Both the position numbers and the translations under genes were made by a program. DNA of 44,408 bases, taken from Mycolicibacterium iranicum. GTDB taxonomy: Bacteria > Actinomycetota > Actinomycetes > Mycobacteriales > Mycobacteriaceae. The notes below the pieces were generated by a model. It ran no database searches, was not told the DNA's origin, and saw only the letters and a program-made list of their open reading frames with translations. How positions within the stretch are numbered: the stretch's first letter is position 1; each line of letters starts with the position of its first letter. The stretch covers positions 264 to 44,671 of the forward strand of contig NZ_LWCS01000042.1 in assembly GCF_001650495.1 (NCBI RefSeq), in the 5' to 3' direction. Positions 1 through 7,517 of this stretch are shown here, piece by piece.

Positions 1-2400
1 TTTGTGGTCACTGATGACCAAGGCAACCAGAGCGACGCTGCCACCACCGCGGTGACCGTGGTGGGTCTGCCCACTGAGGTGACCCCGTTGGTGGTGGCGC
101 TGCCGGTGGCGGCGGGGACTACGGGTTCGGCGACGGTGGTCAGTGCGGTGATCGTGATCGCCGACCTCGACTCCGACGAAATCGACTCCGCCACCGTCAC
201 GATCGACAACCCGGCCGCCGGTGATGTCCTGGGTTATGGCAGTGTCCCGACCGGCATCACCGTGTCGACCGGCGCGAACTCGGTGACCTTCACCGGGCCT
301 GCAACGGTCGCTGAGTATGAGCAGCTGCTCGCGTCAGTCACTCTGACGTCGCCGACAACCGGTATCAAACGGGTGTCCTTCACCGTCACCGACGACCAAG
401 GCAACGTCAGTGCGGCGGCGGGCACTGCGGTGACGGTGATCGGAGTACCCACTGCAGCAACACCGTTGGTGGTCACCTCGTTGATCAACGTGGCCTACAC
501 CGCTGGCGGTTCCGGCGTAGCTGTCGACCCTGGCGTCATCGTGCTCGATGTCGACTCGACAACCATGACCGGCGCCACGGTCGCGATCGCCGATCCCGAT
601 GCGGGTGACACTCTCGCCTGGGGTTCGCTTCCTACCGGCATCACCGCCGACTACGACAACGGTGTGCTGACCTTCGCAGGGACAGCGTCGATCGACGACT
701 ATCAGCAGCTGTTGCGGTCAGTGCAATTCTCAACCGATGTCTCGGCACTTGCCGAGATCAAGTTGATTGCGTTCCAGGTAACCGATGAATCGAACAGGGT
801 CAGCACACCAGGGTCGGTAACTGTCACGGTGGTGTCCCTGCCCGTTACGGCCACACCGGCGATAGTCACCTCCGTGGTGAATGTGTCTTACACAGCCGGG
901 AATTCGGCGACGGTCATCGACCCAAACCTGACCATTCTCGATGCGGACTCATCGAATATGTCCGGTGCGGTGGTCTCGATCGTAGGAGGCGTCACAGCCG
1001 GCGAAAGTCTCTCCTTCACATCGCAGGGCGGCGTCAGCGGTTCCTACAACCCCACCACGGGAGTGCTGACCTTCAGTGGCGTCGCCTCGAAAGAGACATA
1101 TCAGCAGCTGCTGCGCTCAGTGACGTTCGATACGGACCCTTCTGCGCTGGCGACCATCAAATCGATCTCGTTCGTCATCACCGACGCGCAGAGCAATACC
1201 AGCGGGCCCGGTCTGGTCGCGGTCACGGTGCTGAACGCCCCGGTGAGCGTCGCTCCGCTGGTGATCACGTCGGGGGTGAATCTGACCTACACCGCCGGGA
1301 ACAGCCCCGTGACAGTTGATTCAGGGGTCAGCCTGCTCGACCTCGACTCGCCCACGCTCCAGGGGGCCACGGTCAGGATCAGCGGCGGATTCGCATCCGG
1401 TGACGAGCTCAATTTCAGTGCGCCAGCCGGTATTACGGGCAGCTACAACGCTGGCACGGGTGTCCTCACCCTTAGTGGCAACGCTTCGATCGCGGACTAT
1501 CAGACCGCGCTGCGGTCGGTTCAGTTGTCGACGGACACCTCGGCACTGGCCGCCATCAAAACGGTGTCATTCGCGGTGACCGATCTCGAAGGCTCCGTCA
1601 GCCTCCCCGGCAGTGTCGCTGTGACGGTGCTGGCGGCGCCGGTGAATCTGGCTCCCTTGGTGACGACGCTGCTTGGGCCGATCTACACCGCGGGTAGCAC
1701 TGAAGTGCAGGTGAATCCGTTGCTCACGGTGCTCGACCTCGATACGGCCAACATGAGCGGCGCCACGGTGGCGATCACCCAGAATTTCGTCGTGGGCGAT
1801 GTTCTCGATTTCACCCCCGTTGCAGGCATCAGCGGCAGTTACAACAGCACCACCGGTGTCTTGACATTCACTGGAACCGCGACGGCGCTGCAGTACCAGC
1901 AAGTGCTGCAATCGGTGACGTTCTCGTCGGGCGCATCTGAACCCACCGTGGTCAAGACGCTGACATTCAACGTGACCGATGCGCTGGGCGCGACGAGCCC
2001 AGATGCTCTGGCGCTCGTCACCCAGAGAGCGAACACGGCGCCCGTGGTCACCGCACCGCTGGGTCTCATCGTCCTGAGTTTGCCGATAATCAGCCCGACC
2101 GCCACGATTGTGGACGACTCTTCGTACCTCGATCGGGCGGTCGTCACCCTGACGAATGTCCAGAGCGGCGATTCACTCTCGTTTACGCCCACCGGCAGCA
2201 TCACGGGAGCCTATTCGGGCGGTGTACTCACACTGACGGGGCTGGGCTCGGTGGCCGAATACCAGTCGGTACTGCGGTCCGTCAGTTTCTCCAAGAACCC
2301 TCTGAACCTGCTGGGCTTCCGCAACATCACCGTTGCTGTACGAGATGAGCAGGGACTCAACAGTAATACGGCGTCGGGCACCATCACGTTCCTGCTGTGA
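1..2400 (+). CDS. C-terminal part of a large secreted protein with tandem cadherin/Ig-like repeats (5' end outside window)
   Basis: The reading frame is open from base 1, so only the last 799 or so codons are present. What remains is six repeats of about 120-133 residues plus the tail of another. Each repeat has a hydrophobic strand, a D-x-D-S/T motif, a GD-L-F stretch, then GVLT(L/F)-G-AS--YQ--LRSV-F and a closing VTD strand. This is the pattern of bacterial cadherin-like/Ig-like beta-sandwich repeats in adhesins and large extracellular proteins. The aspartates could bind calcium (inference). The protein ends directly after the last repeat strand (ITFLL), with no LPxTG motif, transmembrane helix or catalytic domain. 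It is a paralogue of the protein at 4407-7511. The gene runs towards xpb, with only 7 bases between the two stop codons. From memory, fadA/fadB lie here in M. tuberculosis, so this is accessory DNA. Adhesion or cell-surface structure is a guess. Confidence 0.85.
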   Translation, partial: FVVTDDQGNQSDAATTAVTVVGLPTEVTPLVVALPVAAGTTGSATVVSAVIVIADLDSDEIDSATVTIDNPAAGDVLGYGSVPTGITVSTGANSVTFTGPATVAEYEQLLASVTLTSPTTGIKRVSFTVTDDQGNVSAAAGTAVTVIGVPTAATPLVVTSLINVAYTAGGSGVAVDPGVIVLDVDSTTMTGATVAIADPDAGDTLAWGSLPTGITADYDNGVLTFAGTASIDDYQQLLRSVQFSTDVSALAEIKLIAFQVTDESNRVSTPGSVTVTVVSLPVTATPAIVTSVVNVSYTAGNSATVIDPNLTILDADSSNMSGAVVSIVGGVTAGESLSFTSQGGVSGSYNPTTGVLTFSGVASKETYQQLLRSVTFDTDPSALATIKSISFVITDAQSNTSGPGLVAVTVLNAPVSVAPLVITSGVNLTYTAGNSPVTVDSGVSLLDLDSPTLQGATVRISGGFASGDELNFSAPAGITGSYNAGTGVLTLSGNASIADYQTALRSVQLSTDTSALAAIKTVSFAVTDLEGSVSLPGSVAVTVLAAPVNLAPLVTTLLGPIYTAGSTEVQVNPLLTVLDLDTANMSGATVAITQNFVVGDVLDFTPVAGISGSYNSTTGVLTFTGTATALQYQQVLQSVTFSSGASEPTVVKTLTFNVTDALGATSPDALALVTQRANTAPVVTAPLGLIVLSLPIISPTATIVDDSSYLDRAVVTLTNVQSGDSLSFTPTGSITGAYSGGVLTLTGLGSVAEYQSVLRSVSFSKNPLNLLGFRNITVAVRDEQGLNSNTASGTITFLL

Positions 2401-2407
2401 CAGCTCC

Positions 2408-4057
2408 CTAGATCGCTGGCCCGAGCAGGTCGTCGGCGTCCTTGATGACGTAGCCGTACCCCTGCTCGGCCAGGAATCGCTGGCGATGCGCGGCGTACTC
2501 GGCATCAAGGCTGTCGCGGGACACGACGGAGTAGAAGACCGCGCCACCGCCGTCGGCCTTCGGCCGCAGCAGCCGACCTAACCGTTGCGCTTCCTCCTGG
2601 CGAGACCCGAACGTGCCTGAAACCTGCACAGCGACACTGGCTTCCGGAAGGTCGATGGAGAAGTTAGCGACCTTCGACACCACAAGCGTCCTGATCTCCC
2701 CGCTACGAAATTTGTCGAAAAGTTCCTCTCGCTCAGCGGTTTTCGTCGATCCCTGGATCACTGGAGCATCAAGCTCGGTGCCCAACTCGTCGAGCTGGTC
2801 GAGATAAGCTCCGATCACCAGCGTGGGCTCGCTGGGATGGCGTTCCAGGATCGACTTCACCACCGCGATCTTGGTGTGCGCTGTGGCGCACAACTTATAG
2901 CGCTCCTCCGGTTCGGCCGTGGCGTACAGCATGCGCTCGTTGTCGGTCATGGTGACGCGCACTTCGACGCACTCAGCCGGCGCTATCCAGCCTTGAGCCT
3001 CGATGTCCTTCCATGGTGCGTCATAGCGTTTCGGCCCGATCAGCGAGAACACGTCGCCCTCCCGACCGTCTTCGCGGATCAGCGTCGCCGTGAGCCCGAG
3101 CCGGCGTCGCGACTGGAGATCGGCCGTCATCCGGAACACCGGCGCGGGCAGTAGGTGCACCTCGTCGTAGATGATGAGGCCCCAATCGCGGCTGTCGAAC
3201 AACTCGAGATGCTTGTACTCGCCTTTGGTGCGGCGGGTGATGACCTGGTAGGTGGCGATGGTGACCGGGCGGATCTCCTTGCGCTCGCCCGAGTACTCGC
3301 CGATCTCGTCCTCTGTCAGCGAGGTCCGGGCGATCAGCTCTCTCTTCCACTGTCGACCGGCCACGGTGTTGGTGACAAGAATCAACGTCGTCGCGCCGGC
3401 CTTGGCCATCGCCGCCGCACCGACCAGGGTCTTGCCGGCACCGCACGGCAGCACGACGACGCCTGATCCGCCGTCCCAGAACGAGTCGGCTGCCATCTGC
3501 TGGTAGTCACGCAGGTGCCATCCGCTCTGTTCGAGATCGATCGGGTGCGCCTCGCCGTTGACGTAACCGGCCAGATCCTCGGCCGGCCAGCCGATCTTGA
3601 GGAGCATCTGCTTGACTCGGCCGCGTTCGCTGTTGTGCACGATCACCGTGTCGTCGTCGATCCGGGCCCCGAGCATCGGGCTGATCTTCTTGTTGCGCAA
3701 CACCTCCTCAAGAACGGCACGGTCGAGGCTGACCAGTGTCAGGCCGTGCGCGGGATGCTTGACCAACTGCAGGCGCCCGTAGCGCGCCATGGTGTCGACG
3801 ATGTCGACCAACAGGGGCTGAGGGACGGCATAGCGGGAGAACGAGACGAGTGCGTCCACGACCTGCTCGGCGTCGTGTCCGGCCGCTCGCGCGTTCCACA
3901 GTGCAAGCGGGGTGATCCGGTAGGTGTGCACATGCTCGGGCGCGCGCTCCAACTCGGCGAACGGAGCGATCGCCGCGCGGGCAGCACCAGCCTGCTCGTG
4001 GTCGACTTCGAGCAGCACCGTCTTGTCGGACTGCACGATCAACGGGCCGTCAGTCAC
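2408..4057 (-). CDS. xpb: XPB/Ssl2-family DNA repair helicase
   Basis: Superfamily 2 DNA helicase/translocase of 549 residues with a GTG start, close to the usual mycobacterial XPB length. The first 170 or so residues form the N-terminal damage-recognition-like region. Walker A is PCGAGKT at 204-210, the DEVH box is at 298-301, the XPB-specific RED triplet is at 328-330 right after GLTAT, and the arginine-finger motif QRLGRLLRP lies near the C-terminus. XPB enzymes unwind or translocate on DNA with 3'-5' polarity in repair. In M. tuberculosis (Rv0861c, by recall) the gene directly neighbours Rv0862c. Here the homologue of that neighbour starts 5.7 kb away because a repeat-protein gene lies between. 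The gene is convergent with the repeat protein at its 3' end and divergent from the one at 4407. All key motifs are intact. Confidence 0.95.
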   Translation of the reverse strand: MTDGPLIVQSDKTVLLEVDHEQAGAARAAIAPFAELERAPEHVHTYRITPLALWNARAAGHDAEQVVDALVSFSRYAVPQPLLVDIVDTMARYGRLQLVKHPAHGLTLVSLDRAVLEEVLRNKKISPMLGARIDDDTVIVHNSERGRVKQMLLKIGWPAEDLAGYVNGEAHPIDLEQSGWHLRDYQQMAADSFWDGGSGVVVLPCGAGKTLVGAAAMAKAGATTLILVTNTVAGRQWKRELIARTSLTEDEIGEYSGERKEIRPVTIATYQVITRRTKGEYKHLELFDSRDWGLIIYDEVHLLPAPVFRMTADLQSRRRLGLTATLIREDGREGDVFSLIGPKRYDAPWKDIEAQGWIAPAECVEVRVTMTDNERMLYATAEPEERYKLCATAHTKIAVVKSILERHPSEPTLVIGAYLDQLDELGTELDAPVIQGSTKTAEREELFDKFRSGEIRTLVVSKVANFSIDLPEASVAVQVSGTFGSRQEEAQRLGRLLRPKADGGGAVFYSVVSRDSLDAEYAAHRQRFLAEQGYGYVIKDADDLLGPAI

Positions 4058-4307
4058 GCTCGGGCCCGCCTGTTCTCTCGCGAAAAGTCACGTTTTCCCA
4101 TTATTCAGGTTCGTCCGACGGGTGTGTCGTCGGCGCAGGTCTGCGACTCGCCCGGACGCATTGCGGGAGTCTGCGAGGAGAACTGGTCACCGCCCGCAGG
4201 CGCTGCATGGGCACCGGGGCCAATGTTCGCTGCAAAACACATCTAGCCTGTAAATGGCGACAGTTGTATTTGCTGAGGTCAGTGCGTCCTAAGGGGACTT
4301 GCGTCAG

Positions 4308-4323
4308 TGTGATGCCTATCACT
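4308..4323. promoter_or_regulatory. CRP-like palindrome upstream of the repeat-protein gene
   Basis: The sequence TGTGATGCCTATCACT matches the mycobacterial CRP (Rv3676-type) pattern TGTGA-N6-TCACA, with one mismatch in the last base. It lies 84-99 bases before the TTG start at 4407. A possible extended -10 (TGctgTAGTGT) follows at about 4331-4341, which would put the site near -25 to -35 of that promoter. The rest of the 349-base gap 4058-4406 holds the xpb promoter side and no other gene I can support. Confidence 0.45.
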
Positions 4324-4406
4324 ATTTTGCTGTAGTGTCATTTTGCGCCTGTGGCCAACTCCGCCGGGGCGCCGGGAACGGGGACATCAACACGGAGGTC
4401 GTGACA

Positions 4407-7400
4407 TTGAGTGAACGCGCAGCCCGACACCGGATCGCCGCCACGTCCGACGGCGATTCTCGATTCTGGTCGGCCAGGGACCTCTGCAACCCCGAGGCGG
4501 CGGGTGCACGCAGGCATGCACGAAGAGTCGAGTCCCGGTACGCCGTCCACATCGGCCGGGTCGGCGCACTCGCCGTCTCGCTCGGTATCGGCTTCGCCGT
4601 CGCGAACTCGGCCACCGGCACGGCTGCGGCGGAGACTGACAGCAGTTCATCCAGTGCATCCACCGATCAGGACACATCCTCGGCATCCAGCGACACGCAG
4701 GATCAGGCTGGCCCGTCACGCGACGACGGGCAAGACGACGCCTCCGAGGAGGACGCGTCGCAAGAGTCCGATGTGGACGCGGACGTAGACGAGCCCGACA
4801 GCGACGAGGACCTCGACGGCGAGTTGGCCGACTCCGAATCCGCCGACGAAGACGAGACCGCGGAGTTGGCCGCCGCGCACGAGGACTCTTCGGCAGAGGT
4901 CGAAGAGTCTCGTCCTGAGACGCCGGCACCTCGGCACAGCACCAAGCGCACCGCCACGGTCGCAACCGAAGCAGTCGAAGTGGACGCGCCTGCGGCCGAC
5001 GAGCTCGTCGCGGCGAATGCGCTCAACGCGGTTGTTGCGAATGTCGTTGCGCCACTGGCAGACCCAGAGCTACCCGTGCCTTCCCCGGTGACCGACGGGG
5101 TGCTGGCCTGGGTGCGCCGCCTGATCACCCATACCTTCTTCAACAAGACCCCAGTGGTGCGAGAGATCGAGACCGAGCAGATCCTGACCGGCCAGACGAT
5201 CATCACCGTCGACGCCTATGATCCCAACGGTGATCCGCTGACCTACGAGATCATCCAGCCACAAGGCGGATTGGTGTTCCGCGAGCCTCTCACGGGCGTG
5301 TTCGTCTACACCCCGACGGTCCCGGTCATCGGCGACGAGGTACCCGTCACGTTCGACATCGTCGTCCGCGACGACTCGGAGCGCCTGACCGGCGTCCTTG
5401 GCACCATTCAAGGTGTACTCCACTCGATCGCGCGGGTCTTGGGTTTGGCAGAGCGCGAAAACTACACACAGACAATTGAGTTCACGGCCAAGCCCGTCCT
5501 ACAGACGGCGCCCACCCTGGTCGTGACTGGCGGACTTCCGTATCTGATCGGTAGCGACCCCGTCGAACTCCTGTCGGTGGCGACGATCGTCGACGTCGAC
5601 TCTCCGCAGATGAAGGAGGCCACCGTCACCGTCGGCGTCGGCCGCCAAAACGGCGATCAGCTGCGCTACGTAGCGCCCGTCGACATCGACATCGACGTCG
5701 AACAGGTCAACGAGTACACGCTCAAGTTCACCGGCCTAGCGTCGCAGGACGACTACGAAAAGGCGCTGAAAGCAATCACATTCAGCACAACTGACCTCGG
5801 TCTGCTCGCGCGCACCGTGGACCTCTCCATCGTCGACGAACACGGGCTCGACAACGTCGTGCCCGCATTCGTCGCCGCGGTAGTCCTTCCCGGGCTGCCA
5901 CTGGACGCACCACCATCCGTCTTGGCAGTCGGTGGGCTGCCGTACTTCCTTGGTGGTGATCCGGTGAAACTGCTCTCCGTCGCCGTCATCGAAGATCTGG
6001 ATTCGGCGTCATTGAAACAGGCCACCGTCACGATCAGTGACCTGACGCGGTCGACCGGCGACACGCTGGGCTACGAGGCGCCCGACGGTATCGACATCAA
6101 TGTCGACTATGTCGACGACTGGACGATCGTCCTGTCGGGCGTCGCCTCCAAAGCAGATTACGAAACCGCACTGAGGGCAATCACATTCAGTGCCACTCAA
6201 CTCGGCATCCCCGCTCGCACGGTCGAGATCACGCTGACCGATGCCGATGACGTCGATTCCCTCACGCCTGCGTTGGTCGCCGCGGCCGTGCTGCCCAGCA
6301 TCATCGCCGAGTTGCCGCTCATCGTCACACCCGTCGGACTGCCCGTCCACACGATCGGCAAGCCGCCCGTGAAGCTGCTGTCCTCGGTCTTCATCGCGAA
6401 TGCCGACGACGGCGAGCTCGACGGTGCAGTCGTTTCGATCGGGCTGAATCGCGAGGATGGCGATAAATTGGGATTCGCTGCGGTGGTGGGTAATCCAGTC
6501 ACCATCACCCAGACGAACGACTGGACGATAACCCTGTCGGGCACGGGCACTGTCGCGCAGTACCAGCAGGCGCTGCAAGCCATCACCTTCAGTGCCACAA
6601 AAGTCGGCCTGCCCCGCACCGTGACGATCGATGTCACAGAAGGTGACGGAGACACGAGTCCCGCACCCGGTATCGTCTTCGCGAATTCTGTCCTGCCGCT
6701 GCGCCCGACGATTATCGCGCCACCACTGCCGGCTATCCACACGATTGGTGGCTCCGGCTCGGTGGTGACACCCGTGGTCACCATCGCCGACCTCGACTCG
6801 ACCGTCCTGACGGGAGCCGTCGTAGCGCTCGGAGTGGGCCGCCAGTCAGGTGACAAGCTCAGCTTCACCGCCGCACCGGGCAGCTCGATCACCGCATCGT
6901 GGAACGGGACCGACACGCTGACCCTGTCCGGGACTGCCTCGGTGGAGGAGTACACGGCCGCACTTCAGACGGTGACGTTCTCGGCCACAGGTAGGGCCGG
7001 CGTGCCGAGGACCGTGACGATCAACATCACCGACGACTCCGGACTCAACGCGCTCGTACCCGGTGTCACAACGGCTTTGGTGAAGAATCCCGATCGGCCG
7101 ACAGTGGTAACCCTCGGGCTGACGGCTTTGGACTTCCCGAATGTCGGCGACACCGTCCAGCCGATCACGCTCGCGACGATCGTCGACACCGACTCGACAG
7201 TGCTCAGCGGAGCTTCGGTCAAGATCACCAACAGGTTCACGACGGGCGACACCCTCGGGTTCCCTCCGATCGACGGGAATCCGATCACCGCCGCGTACAA
7301 CCCCGCAACCGGTGAGCTGAAGCTGACCGGAACCGCGACCATCGCGCAGTACAAGCAGGCGCTGGAGGCGGTCACGTTCACAGCCACCCGGTACGGGGGC

Positions 7401-7511
7401 GGTCTGCTCGACGTGCTCGGCGTCACGAGGACCCTGTCGGTCTACGTCATCGACGACACGAACGCGACCAACCTGCTGCCCGGCGTCGTCGCCGTCACGG
7501 TATTCCGCTAG
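4407..7511 (+). CDS. Secreted cadherin/Ig-like repeat protein with acidic linker (putative adhesin)
   Basis: Predicted protein of 1034 residues from a TTG start. I chose TTG 4407 because GGAGG at 4394-4398 lies 8 bases before it; GTG 4401 would be only 2 bases from it. Order of parts: a long basic n-region (1-50); a hydrophobic signal segment (about 52-70, GRVGALAVSLGIG) with probable cleavage after TAAA near 75; a Ser/Asp/Glu-rich linker (76 to about 175); an LAWVRR motif (233-238) with FFNKTP; a cadherin-like domain with DPNGDPLTYEI (about 255-365); then five repeats of about 133 residues (368-1034) with the D-DS and SGxAS--YE-AL-AITFS pattern. There is no C-terminal anchor. It is a paralogue of the gene ending at 2400, and its N-terminal module recurs in the GH1 gene at 27965. 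It is inserted between xpb and the Rv0862c homologue, which are adjacent in M. tuberculosis. A CRP-like site lies upstream. The surface role is inferred. Confidence 0.85.
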   Translation: MSERAARHRIAATSDGDSRFWSARDLCNPEAAGARRHARRVESRYAVHIGRVGALAVSLGIGFAVANSATGTAAAETDSSSSSASTDQDTSSASSDTQDQAGPSRDDGQDDASEEDASQESDVDADVDEPDSDEDLDGELADSESADEDETAELAAAHEDSSAEVEESRPETPAPRHSTKRTATVATEAVEVDAPAADELVAANALNAVVANVVAPLADPELPVPSPVTDGVLAWVRRLITHTFFNKTPVVREIETEQILTGQTIITVDAYDPNGDPLTYEIIQPQGGLVFREPLTGVFVYTPTVPVIGDEVPVTFDIVVRDDSERLTGVLGTIQGVLHSIARVLGLAERENYTQTIEFTAKPVLQTAPTLVVTGGLPYLIGSDPVELLSVATIVDVDSPQMKEATVTVGVGRQNGDQLRYVAPVDIDIDVEQVNEYTLKFTGLASQDDYEKALKAITFSTTDLGLLARTVDLSIVDEHGLDNVVPAFVAAVVLPGLPLDAPPSVLAVGGLPYFLGGDPVKLLSVAVIEDLDSASLKQATVTISDLTRSTGDTLGYEAPDGIDINVDYVDDWTIVLSGVASKADYETALRAITFSATQLGIPARTVEITLTDADDVDSLTPALVAAAVLPSIIAELPLIVTPVGLPVHTIGKPPVKLLSSVFIANADDGELDGAVVSIGLNREDGDKLGFAAVVGNPVTITQTNDWTITLSGTGTVAQYQQALQAITFSATKVGLPRTVTIDVTEGDGDTSPAPGIVFANSVLPLRPTIIAPPLPAIHTIGGSGSVVTPVVTIADLDSTVLTGAVVALGVGRQSGDKLSFTAAPGSSITASWNGTDTLTLSGTASVEEYTAALQTVTFSATGRAGVPRTVTINITDDSGLNALVPGVTTALVKNPDRPTVVTLGLTALDFPNVGDTVQPITLATIVDTDSTVLSGASVKITNRFTTGDTLGFPPIDGNPITAAYNPATGELKLTGTATIAQYKQALEAVTFTATRYGGGLLDVLGVTRTLSVYVIDDTNATNLLPGVVAVTVFR

Positions 7512-7517
7512 TCAGGA

